From Spodoptera frugiperda (taxonomy: Eukaryota > Arthropoda > Insecta > Lepidoptera > Noctuidae), in NCBI RefSeq assembly GCF_023101765.2, contig NC_064219.1, positions 11,697,774-11,761,773 on the forward strand: a stretch of 64,000 bases of DNA, written 5' to 3'. Both the position numbers and the translations under genes were made by a program. Each line of letters begins with the position of its first letter. Within the stretch, counting starts at the first letter, position 1. Under the pieces are notes generated by a model. That model worked only from the letters and a program-made list of their open reading frames with translations. It searched no databases and had not been told where the DNA came from. Positions 50,737 to 61,300 of this stretch are shown one piece after another.

Positions 50737-51678
50737 CTCTACTGTCATTGTGCTCTACCTCGCCGCAATACATATTTCACACTTAGTTCCCGCGCGTTGA
50801 GTAAAAATGTCTCTCTCTGGTTATTTATAGAGCTGCTAGAGACGGTAGAGTCGACATCTATGCTTTTCATAGAATTTAAATAGTTTTATCACCAAATATT
50901 TATTAGTAGCGACTCTACTGTAGAGCTGCTACTTCTCGATGTCATCACATTCATAATATCACGATTTTTACTTTAAATGCGAGTAGGAGACATTTCGTTG
51001 TATACATAATGTACATTACCACTCCGGGGAATGAAGGCGTGACATTATGTTTATATCATACAACTGTAGAGTCTCTGTCGCTACTCCTGTAACCTAACTT
51101 GCTACGAATCCCCTCACTAAGGCCACAGATTACAAAACAACGTCCACGCGTGCACGTCCACGGCTCTACCTACAAGCCTCCCAACACGATTCTCAATTTG
51201 TTCCCATTTCACCATAAAATCGTATAACCTACCGTCTCTACATGCAGGACTCTACAAATGACTCCATTTCCACGGTGTTCGGTGTCGGCTTCGAGGAAGG
51301 CTTCTGTTCCTCGCTACAGTCTCTACATAATGTCATATACACTGCGTAGAGCCGAGGTGTCGGCGTGTAATCACCGCCGGCTCGGCTCCGGCACGCTCTA
51401 CGTAGAGTCGCCGGTTCATTAAACGCCGCGTTAAGGACCACCGGCTGTCGACACGAAGCGATTCGCTTTTTATAACCATTTCCACTTTAAATCGAATTAC
51501 TAGAGTTCGGGAAAGAAATAGAGCACAATGGAGCTGTTAAATTAAATCAAATTTAATTTGATACGATTCCATTGTACGGCGGAGAGCACTTCGAGCTACT
51601 TTACAACCGGAAATATTTCAACCGCCACCATCTTTCAACGCAGTAATGTATCCTGTAGAGTCGTAGTGTAGACTCTAC
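50737..51678. promoter_or_regulatory. Dense homotypic cluster of GTAGAG/CTCTAC
   Basis: Fifteen copies of the hexamer in either orientation start at 50737, 50753, 50845, 50913, 50920, 51066, 51164, 51236, 51250, 51321, 51346, 51396, 51402, 51655 and 51673. About 0.5 are expected in this length. Many extend to GACTCTAC or GTAGAGTC. Two form palindromes: CTCTACtGTAGAG at 50913-50925 and CTCTACGTAGAG at 51396-51407. Spacing is irregular, so it is not a tandem repeat; the text between copies is unrelated. This layout is typical of an enhancer with many sites for one factor. I do not recognise the factor. There is no gene in this stretch. Confidence 0.6.
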
Positions 51679-52014
51679 CTCACGACAAGGAACATTGTCT
51701 CTGTACGACATTTTACAAATCATCGCTTTACGTACGACTTGCGAACAAATGTTGCAGAGTGCAAACAAAGAGCGCGTTGATGTCTTTTGTAGGGAAATCA
51801 TTACAGTGATCTACATTTGTTAACATCCTGCCGAGGCCTCCAAACAGAGACGGCCTGGGTTCGAGGCTGTGCGAGGCAGCGCGGGGAGGTCACGGGCCGC
51901 TCGGTGGGGTGCTGCGGAACCTTCTCTCCGGACCGAGGTACTGGCGGACACACAAGTGTCTGTAGCCGCGAACAGCTACACTGTATTCCGGGCAATATAT
52001 ATTATTATTGAATA
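51679..52014. other. Non-coding gap before the mini-Helitron
   Basis: Small frames on both strands share the same GC-rich stretch at 51830-51970 and lack a domain. Nothing else seen. Confidence 0.45.
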
Positions 52015-52190
52015 CTAGCAAACCTGGCGAACTCCGTTTCGCCACCATGTTTTTTTCCTAAATTTTTTTTTGCTATAAACCTCACGGAGCCCGAGACCTT
52101 TCCAACGAATGCAAAACCATGGAAATCGGTTCGTGCGTTCTGGAGTTATAGCGTCAGGAAGGAAAACCCGACTTATTTTTATATAATAGA
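52015..52190 (-). mobile_element. Mini-Helitron, 176 bp (minus strand)
   Basis: On the minus strand the element starts TCTATTATATAAAAATAAGT, preceded by A, and ends with a hairpin followed by GCTAG and then T. The hairpin arms on the plus strand are GGCGAA (52026-52031) and TTCGCC (52038-52043). The interior phrase TAACTCCAGAACGCACGAAC and the GTCTCGGGCTCCGTGAGG block are familiar from lepidopteran Helitron copies. Insertion between A and T without target duplication fits Helitron behaviour. It has no coding capacity. Confidence 0.7.
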
Positions 52191-53237
52191 TTATAGTACT
52201 TATATGTATACATATGTTTAGTGTATATTATAGTTTGCGAGTATATTTTACGAGTGGAACGATTTTATGGGTGTTAATAAGGTACAACATACGTCTCTTG
52301 TTTTGTTTAGTGACGCGGGCGGAGTCAGGCGGCGCGGCGTGTTGACATGTGTTCGGGTTTAGTGTCGCGTGTCCGACTACTAAATGTTAGGGTGTCGACT
52401 CTCGATTGTAAGTGATCGGGTTTTATAGTCTCTACATTTTTTGTTCGGCGCCTGGTCCACGAGTGTGTGCGGCAGTACCGGCCGCGCGGTGTATGTAACT
52501 ACCGCTATCTATAATTGAGATCAGCGCATGCGCACCGAGCTCTGCGGCTGCGTCTACCACCACACAACACAACACAGAAGCATCATCCGCTCAGGTCTCG
52601 GATGTGCTGCCTGCGTATATGGGTACACTGGTTACATTCTGTGTGGGTACATTGACTCGGCTCGCTCGCCAACTGCCCCGGCGTACAATGTCGCGCAGCT
52701 CTACAAACAGACCACAGTTCAACAATTTGTCAGTGAGACTTCTGCTTCGTCTACGTGGTGGCGCTAGAGAGCTCTTTGTCCGAGGCTCTGTAAATAAATA
52801 GCGTTTAATGTGGTTCAGAGCTCCGCGCCGCGACCCACTGCCAGGGAGGCAGTGGTCGGCGAGACTCTCCAGCCGCGCCTGCAGCCGGCGGCGAGTTGTG
52901 CCGGCACACGGAGGTAGTCGCCAGTGGGTACATCGCTGCAACCACAACCACGTCCCCGCAGCTTGCCAAAAACGCGCCAAAACCAAAACCAGCAGACACG
53001 AGACAAGTGGTACCGAGCAGTTACTCTACAATCTGTACAGTGCACCACACTGCACCACACAGACACACTGCACCACAATGCACCAGCCGCAGACTTGTCG
53101 AGCCAAACTATTCCAACAAAAACTTAATCCTAACTTAAGCTCTCACTTATACTTTGACAAATATAATTAAAGTTTCCTGGTATTCAGGCTAATCGGACGC
53201 TAATGGCTAAATTGTCGGCCAACTACGTATTAGAGTA
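52191..53237. other. Non-coding stretch, no gene seen
   Basis: AT-rich at the left, then CpG-rich from 52.3 kb, with an exact NRF1-like site at 52524. A CA-rich stretch with repeated CTGCACCACA words lies at 53035-53085. Several overlapping frames near 52.6-53.1 kb have no domain. Confidence 0.45.
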
Positions 53238-53264
53238 GTCTGTCTGTCTGTCTGTCTGTCTGTC
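53238..53264. repeat. GTCT tetranucleotide microsatellite
   Basis: Nearly seven units of GTCT/TCTG, followed after a break by more TCTGTG words. Confidence 0.9.
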
Positions 53265-53403
53265 ACGGTCTGTGTGTCTGTCTGTGGATAACTGACAGCC
53301 TAGTTGGGAGTAGTACGGCAGAAGTTGAAATGGCCGGTGGGACTGCAGGCGACTGTGTACTGCAGTCTCCCGCGCAGTGATCCTGCAGCAGTAAGTGATC
53401 TCT

Positions 53404-53460
53404 GTACCAGTGTAACAGTGTACCAGTGTAGCAGTGTACCAGTCTACCAGTGTACCAGTA
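53404..53460. repeat. Octamer CCAGTGTA array
   Basis: About seven units of CCAGTGTA, with variants starting AC or GC and one CCAGTCTA. Confidence 0.85.
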
Positions 53461-53673
53461 TGCTGTGTGCTGTGTGCTGGTACACTGTACCGGAACATTG
53501 TATTTCTAGTGAGTCAATCAAACTCGCGGTACAACTACCAGCAGTTGATATTGGTATGCGCGGGCGCAGGTTGCGATCGCTTTGTGGTGCCGCCACATTA
53601 ATCCGATTACCGTGAACCCACACAGATGTAAACACAAGTAATTGCTCGATATACCATCACTAATTGCAGCAAA

Positions 53674-53697
53674 ACACACACACACACACACACACAC
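53674..53697. repeat. CA dinucleotide microsatellite
   Basis: About 12 CA units. Confidence 0.95.
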
Positions 53698-54300
53698 TGC
53701 CTCCACGCCGAATTAACAATTAGAGCGCAGTTGAAAGAGTGCCGCGGTTTGATAACTCTTCATAGAGTTACGGTGCCGTGTCACAGCCGCGACGGTGTTG
53801 GCGCTGACATAGTCACGCGTGCTGTTATTGCAGCCAAATATAATAGATACATAATATAAAGGATGGATAACTCGGCGACGGACCGGGCCGGGGCTCGCGG
53901 CAAGTTTTGGTTTGGTCTGGCTTTGTTTGTAAAAGGTCATCAATTCACTGATCTAGACACACACACAGACACACACCGGCCATCAGTAGAGGGGGGGGGC
54001 AGTGTGTTGTGTGCTGGAGTGATCTCGTGCAGATAGCTGCATTTAATTACAACAGCAGAGAGCGGCTGTCACGTCGCCGTCAGCTTACCGCGGCTGTAGC
54101 ACAGATTAAATTAGCCGGACATTATTACACGCGATGCTATCTGCTGGCTCGCCATTGGCTGAACGGAACTGGAGGTATTAGCTGTGATACCATCAGCAAC
54201 ATGTGTGTGTGCGTCACGCTTGTTCTCAGAAACTATTAATTGCCAGTCGCGGGGCACCGGAAATACAAACTACATGAGTCGCGGCGTGAAGCTGAGGAAC

Positions 54301-54354
54301 TGTACCCGCTGTACCCGCTGTACCCGCTGTACCCGCTGTACCCGCTGTACCCGC
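54301..54354. repeat. 9-bp minisatellite TGTACCCGC x6
   Basis: Six exact copies end to end. Translation of the unit in frame gives a three-residue repeat, which creates artificial open frames on both strands. Confidence 0.95.
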
Positions 54355-54468
54355 GGGCACCGCGCGCCCTCTGCCACACCGAGCTGGAGCATGTAGCGAT
54401 CTCTGAGGCCGATGGGGCGACAATTTGCCATCATTGTATTGGTGGATCTGCGAGTCACTCGGTGTGTC

Positions 54469-54507
54469 GGCAGTCTGCAGTCGGCAGTCGGCAGTCGGCA
54501 GTCGGCT
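54469..54507. repeat. 7-bp minisatellite CAGTCGG, about 5 copies
   Basis: Copies are exact except the first, which reads CAGTCTG. Confidence 0.9.
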
Positions 54508-57008
54508 CGCATTACTTTTTATATTGCTGCGGTTTATTAGTGCTACAAGAGGTTTTTGCTCGCTTCGCTTCGCTCCGCGGCCGCTGGCTCTGTCATAAAA
54601 CTGATTGTAATTTCACGCGACTACGAAGAAAAGAAATAAACTTGAAGATTTTATGATTGTCTTTAAAATACAGGTTATTGATTCAATTTAAATGATTTCG
54701 GTCTAGTTCTAGAGCGTTTTATTTTATAGCCTATTAATGCCGCGCGCCGCTCTGTTGGGAAATAAATCGTCCGTCGTGTATTTTGTGGGCGCAACATTTT
54801 GCGCGGACCGTTTCTTTTCGTGATACATATTTATTTATTTGAGTTTATGGATCAATAAAGGAGCAGACAGAGCGACCTGCAGCAGCAGCTGCGCTGGTTG
54901 TACAAGTCGCAGCTCGATGCGAGTACACACCATACTATATGGTTCGAGTTGTCGCCAATGAGCAGAACATCGTAAAATATGACAGAACATGTCCTCGTCT
55001 GTCGGCCGCAGCCGGATGTCCAAGTTATGGATCCTGCAGCGATCGATCACGGAGCACGTTATAAATATATCGCGAGCGTATCTTCGGCAGCGATCGGGGG
55101 CGCTCGGCTTCGCTCGACGTGACCCTCGTCCGTCCGGCCGCGCGGAGTAATTGATTCCGACTTGTACGCTAAAACAATCGGGAGATATGTCGGAGCCTCG
55201 GAGCACGCCATCGCCATACATCATGATACCGATCTACTGCGCCCGCCGCCACCAGGTACCGGCCTGCGCCTGCGCCAGCTACTGATCGATATAGCTTTAT
55301 CTGCGTCGTTATGACGACTTTTGTCATTCTCATTTAATTGAACAATAAGACATGATTGAATATTAGCTTTATCGCGCCATCTAATGGTTACAAAACTGTT
55401 GGCCGGCGCGCTGTCACCGCCGTGTCGGCCGTACTGCGGCCGCGCCATTTATGTACCTCACTTACTGTAGCGGTGACACTTAATAGCGCCCGTTTAGATC
55501 CACTAAAGATTACGAGTATAAGGCTTCCGAACTGTTTGTGAAGGTAGCAGCTTTGATGCCCGGTTGATGCCCTTTGCGGTCTCATTACAAACTAATGTAT
55601 TCCGTAAGTACCTCCTCAGATGATGTCTGTACTCCGCTCGTGGTAATGTGTGGCAGGAACATGGAGTCACTCACAGCTACCTCCGAGAGGACATCGACAG
55701 CATCGATGTATCTCGTTGGAGAACATGAAGGTAGCTGTACCACGGTATATCGGACAAACTGAAGGTTGGCGAGCAGCGCCACGCAGCGCCACGCAGCGCC
55801 GGCACACCGACTGTACGAGCTGGTGGTGATAATGTGCCGAAGTACACACGAGTACATGGAGGCGAGGTTCCTACGTTAGTGAGTGACTCCTGCTACTCTT
55901 CATGAATGAAGTACTGAGTTACGTTGTGTCTTCTGAAATGTAATTGTCTCTCATCTTGTTCTGCTTTGTGTTTGTATCGTAAAGTTCGTACAATCCGACA
56001 CGCGTTACTTATTGAAAGTCACTATGTAACCGATAGTTATATTACTGGTATTGTTTTTAATTTAGGGAACTAGTGTCGGCAACGTGTAGTCGCGGGCAGC
56101 GCCTGCTGGTGAAAGTGCTGGGAGGACACTCCTAGTGGTACCCGCGAGGTGTTCCCTTATCGCGGGACACTCAGCCCGGTTGGAGAGGGCCGCGCCCTCC
56201 CAGTGACCTCTCGATAGCTCGCCTCGTAAAGCTCTCAAATAATACGACCACATTCCGGTGACAGCGGGTAACGTATGGGCGTGCGACCCGCGGGTCACGC
56301 GCACTACATCCAGCCGCCGCGCGCAATAATTGGGCAACACGCCGCGCGACACCGCCGTCGCTGGCAGCTTCCACGCGCTGCAGCTGCGGCAGCCACAGGA
56401 CTGGCGGGTGTTGCAGCTTCAAGCACTAGCGTCACATTGTCAGCTCGCACGGCGCACGCGCACACTGCGCAACGTTGTCGCTAGTGCCAATATGTGTGTA
56501 TAGTACTTGTCCACCTCCGTAGTATGTAGTACTCGCCGACTGTCCCAGGTCGTTCAATCAAATTGTTTAATATTTAATTAATCCATTAACATTAGATTGG
56601 TCTTGAAACAGAAAGCTTCATGTAAGCTCTGCCCCACGTAGAGGCCACAGCGCGGCGGCGACAGAATGGTGACAAGTTTCGACTAAGTGTTTATGGTAAT
56701 ACGAGATATGCGCCTGCGCATATGTTCCCAGCTAAACGCGGATCTGTGACCGTATTGTGTTATTCCCATATTATGAGTGCGTATACGCAGCTGTAGTGGC
56801 TGGAGTTTGTACTTTACATACACTTTACAACATGTAGTGTAGAGTCACCTATGGTGGCATTTATTTCGATAGTCTGCCGCCAAGGGATTCAACAGTTTTG
56901 ACAAACAAACGATCGTACAACGTGTTGCATAGCTATACACAGCATAAAGTAAGGGACGTGTGCTGTGGTAGCAGTAGATGTCGCGAGATGTGAGCGCTGT
57001 GCCGGTAC
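54508..57008. other. Non-coding stretch, no gene seen
   Basis: Mixed sequence with a 10-base ACGCAGCGCC repeat (about 2.5 copies at 55772-55800) and a GC-rich part at 56.08-56.48 kb. NRF1-like sites at 55266 and 56710 are covered elsewhere. Frames have no domain. Confidence 0.45.
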
Positions 57009-57042
57009 ATACAGACAGACAGACTGACAGACTGACTGACAG
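57009..57042. repeat. ACAG/ACTG tetranucleotide microsatellite
   Basis: About eight units, alternating ACAG and ACTG. Confidence 0.85.
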
Positions 57043-57125
57043 TGCAGCGAGTACAGCTCTATACATCAGCAGCGCGTGAGGCAGCCCCCATCCATCACAC
57101 AGTCACACCACAGCCGCGCATGCGC

Positions 57126-58138
57126 ACCCAGCCGCATTACCCTTCATTACTATTGCCTGTGATATATTTCGCCAAGCAACCGTCTTCCAATAACTTGCAC
57201 TCTATGGCCCATAGCTTAAAGTTCACTTTCCTGTACATTACGTTGCGGCATAAGTTATGGTGTTGCATGGTGTTCACGCGTCTCTGATTTACGTGTGCCG
57301 AGTCCGCGCGAGAAATGGCGCACTCTCAGCCGCGACTGTTCAGATGTCGGCCGGATGGATTTACACCGCGGGGCAGCGGATACTGTTTCGGATGTGTAAC
57401 AGATGGCCGCGGATAATGTTATGGTGCGCGTGCTGTTCGGTTCCATTTATTTATACGGCTGAGGTTCGCTCCGGGAGTGTGCACCGACAGAGTTATATAA
57501 TCACAGTGAGTGCTCCAGACAGTAGATACATGCTCGGTTCTTTGATTATTCAAACAAGTGAGGCCGGTTGGTGGCAGCTACCACCCCCGGAGCTATCCCG
57601 CGTGTGCGTGGTGTGGGCAGTAATGGCGGAGTGTTCCAATGGCCGCGCGACATGCCGCGCCGCAGCGACCGCAGCACGGCGCGGCGCGGCATGTCCAGTC
57701 GTTACCGCGCCGTTCAGCTCCGCGCACTCACCACCACTGTAACTACTATTCAACGGAGTCGAGCCTTGCGGTTACACTCGACCGCATAATGCGTTTGCGC
57801 ATGTCTGTAAAAACCCTCGCCTCAATCTTAAACTCAGTAATTCCAAAATTAAATATCTGTGAGCTACCTACTTTATTTTACACACACGATACCACTTTTT
57901 ATAGTTAACGAAGATTCAGGCAGACTCGCCCAGTATCCGTGGTAGACAGAGTGATGCTGAACGCAGACGGCGCGCGGCGCTAGCGCACTGCTAGCAAATT
58001 AAACGAATTATGGTTCTGCTAAACGATTGCAGCGCCATCTGAGATTACATTCTGCACAATACGAGTACACATTCAGCCAAGTAAAGCTTTTACACAATTA
58101 GCATGGTTCGTATCGTGTCGCCAGTTAGTGGCCGCTCC
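57126..58138. other. Non-coding stretch, no gene seen
   Basis: A 161-codon frame begins at 57257 but overlaps four other frames in both directions, lacks a domain and lies in CpG-rich DNA where stops are rare. No RNA gene or mobile element seen. Confidence 0.45.
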
Positions 58139-58186
58139 ATGTCGCCATGTCGTCACGTCGTCGTGTCGTCGTGTCGACGTCGCGAC
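58139..58186. repeat. Irregular GTCGTC/TGTCG short tandem array
   Basis: Repeated GTCG words with ATGTC, ACGTC and GTGTC variants. Confidence 0.6.
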
Positions 58187-58303
58187 AATGAAACATGTCC
58201 CGGTGGCGCGGCCACTGGCTGCGCTCGCTGGCTGATGGTTGCGCCACTCACTCGTCAACGTACAGCCGTGCGAAGTATTTATACCTTCCGGGGGCGTAGC
58301 GCT

Positions 58304-61300
58304 GCGCAAGCGCACGGCTCTGTGCGTACACTGGCAACTGTCCCGATGTAAATGATGTGGTGGTTCGTTGAAAATAGGCTGAGCTTTGTGTCGACGGCGA
58401 CGGAAGCCGGCCATACGTCTCGCGCCAGACAGGCTCCTGGGAACCGGCCGAACTGGACAACAACATGAAGTTTACAGAATTCTAATATTACTATTTAAGA
58501 AGTATCACAAACTGCAGCGCGGCGCAGTGTGCGCTGAGCATCACGCAGGCGCCACGCCGCGGGACAATAGCGCGACGGCTGAACGGGTAAAGTGCGCAGG
58601 GTGACGAGTTCTATTCCATGTCGCATGCATGTGGTATGGTGTGAACTAGCCGGAGTATATCTGTAGCAGTTAATTGCCGCACTCGTGTGGTATCGCAAAT
58701 GTAAATCTCGAGTAAATATGGCCATTATAACACATTCTCGAGATCTCAGTATAGATAAATGGTGGAAGTGTCGGCGTGACGTCACCGCCCGGGAATGTGT
58801 CCCTGGAACGATCGGTAATTAAATGAAGTTGCCGCGATCTGGTCGAGACAACTGACAGTAATCACTCCAACCGGAGCGTACAGATTGTTCCTGGCGACAG
58901 CGCCACATGTCGGCCACAGTGGGACATTGTTGCATTACACAGCAACATGCGCAGTGACATCCGCGGAGACACCGTGTACAGACAATGTGCCTTGCATCGA
59001 TCGATCGGCGGAGTCAGCACTACCTTATTGTAGTATTTGCACAAATATCGATAACTAACAACCGCGGCCGAGCACCGCGCGCAGTGTGCTGTACCGGTGC
59101 ACGGTGCACGTGTTGCTACAATGCGGCTGATGCTGGTTAACGATGCACTGACAATTATTGCGCCGTGTGCAACTGGTCGCTGTTTTATCAGTCGTTAGTT
59201 GGTCAGGCCGCGCGCCGGTAGGCTGCGTGTACTTCTGTGGACACAAACAAGGCAAAACAAAATAATGTCCGCGGTCACGTAACATCAGCCGGGGCGTGAC
59301 GTCACTCGCCCGGCCGCGGTAATTCGGACCTGTCGAATACTTATTGATACGGTAATCGGATTATTCCACGAATTACTAGCGAGTTCTCACGCGGCTGCGC
59401 GCGCGCAAGTCATGCGCGGTAATGATGCGCCGCTCGAGCTCCACTGGACAATGTGGAACATCCAATAGACAGTTCACTTCGAAGGAGCTGAGCGAGTGAG
59501 CAGTAGGAGCCGGCGCAGGCGCAGGCAGTTCACACATTATTATTATTTTAATTTATAAATAAGTATGGCTGTGTCTCGGAATTCGGCCACAAAACGAACA
59601 ACACGGCTCAATCCGCGGCCGAGTCCTTTGTAATCTCTCGGCCGGATCTGGAATTTGTATTAATTAACAACTTGAAATATACAAGTATGCGCCGCGCGGG
59701 ACGCACCTCGTACATCTCTCGCCGGCTGTGGGGGGAGGGGGGGGGTACACTTCCACCTGCAGCACTACACCACTACACTGCTAGTGGGTGTAATTTATCG
59801 TGGAGTAAGCAAACACGCGACGAAAATATTTGTCAATAAGTTCCCGGATCAGGCAATATCCATAATGAAGTGTCAACAGAATGTTATTCGACAATATACG
59901 AGCCGACTTAATGCACACACACACACCAACTGCTAGGGATTATCACATTGTGGCGCGGGCGCAGGTAGAGCTGCTCCACCAGCTCGCATTAACATAAATA
60001 GAGTGGTAGTTAATGTGGCGACACATGACACCTCAGGCCGGGGTGTAGTGTCATGTGTGTTGCTATATAGATGTAATGAGGCGCGGGGCGGGCACTACCG
60101 GCGGACATTCACACCCGATTTCAATAACATAACAATAATTTCGGATGATGTAAGTTTTGAACAGAAGCTTCGTCTCCATACAACTGGAATCGATCTCGAT
60201 CTATAATGTGCATTGTGGTCTGTTAATTCCGAGTACTGAACAAACCAGCACATTAACTAAGTGAGCGATAAGTAGATGTGTACAGTGCCTGGTGTGACGC
60301 TCGTACACTCGTGTGACCAACTATTTCGTCGTTTGTTATTTATTGCGCTGTTTATAGTTTCACTGTGTTGTGCTTACCTAATGAGGAAACAAGGCCAGGT
60401 CCCATTTCAGAAACGGACACTAATTCTAATTACAATAATGTGGGCGCTCCCCTTATCAGATGTAGATAATCTCGATGAGATAAAAACTAAATATTAAATA
60501 CTTACATCACTGCGTTGCTAAATCTGTGCGGAGTCCTTGTGAGGAAGTATCAGGTTTCTGCACATTCGCGTCGGCGCGTGAGTGTCGCGCCGTGACGTCT
60601 TCCACTGGCTCCACCGCCGCTGTGTTATTGCAGCGATACGAGGGACAATGAGGATGTCGACTGTCCTGCGCAGGCGCAGCGGTGCTTGCGTTCGATTTGA
60701 TTACAGCTTGGCAGGCGGCAGGCGGCTGCACTACATATGTGAGCGCTGCTTGCGGCTGCACATGCGTCGGTGCTCGGCAATTAGGTATATTATTACGCGC
60801 ATGCGCACCCCGGCACAGTAGCGTGACCACGCCATACATCGCACTGCAGACGAGCAAGAACCACCCGGAACAATACACACTCCCAGTTGGGGAGTCCTGC
60901 AGCCCCCGCCCGGGGTAGCACGTAATGTACTGTACAGGCACAGCCGACCCTGAACTAACTGCCGCCGAAACAGACGAGGTCGCGAGTTTTACGATTGTGC
61001 CAAAAAGATAGCCATCTTATCTCTCCACAGATCTATGTAGTGATGACATTATAATAATATCGACATAAACAACGCCATTTACAACTAATTATAATATTGC
61101 TCTCACGTCAGCACACGTTAGCATAATACAGATTCGGCGAGGCATCATTGTGTGACACAGTGACGATGGAGTGATCGGCTGCGCCTGCGCCGGGACACTA
61201 TGGGATATAATCACTTTGTAATGTACACTAACGACTCTCTCGGTGAAGCATAAGTGACAGGACACTGGCTGTACCTTCCATCGGGACCTATCGCTAATCC

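Larger units (their letters stand above)
47143..50751. promoter_or_regulatory. Cluster of SOX-like ACAATG words
   Basis: I count 12 copies of ACAATG or CATTGT, at 47143, 47623, 48049, 48339, 48375, 48773, 48794, 48890, 49391, 50057, 50630 and 50746. About two are expected by chance in 3.6 kb. The word fits the core of HMG-box SOX sites. The tract also contains three exact NRF1-like sites. Frames in this stretch (for example 47782 and 49478) overlap in several phases and have no domain. Confidence 0.4.
52524..57125. promoter_or_regulatory. Cluster of NRF1-like sites
   Basis: Exact sites lie at 52524 (AT), 55266 (CT, within CCTGCGCCTGCGCC), 56710 (CT) and 57116 (AT). A GG-centred relative lies at 53558. 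Density is lower here, about one per kb. Confidence 0.45.

Noticed and set aside
54240..54656. 138-codon frame containing a repeated three-residue unit
   Set aside because: The repeat is the 9-bp TGTACCCGC minisatellite read in frame, which opens frames on both strands.
57257..57742. 161-codon plus-strand frame
   Set aside because: Overlapped by frames in other phases and on the other strand; no domain and no codon pattern that stands out.
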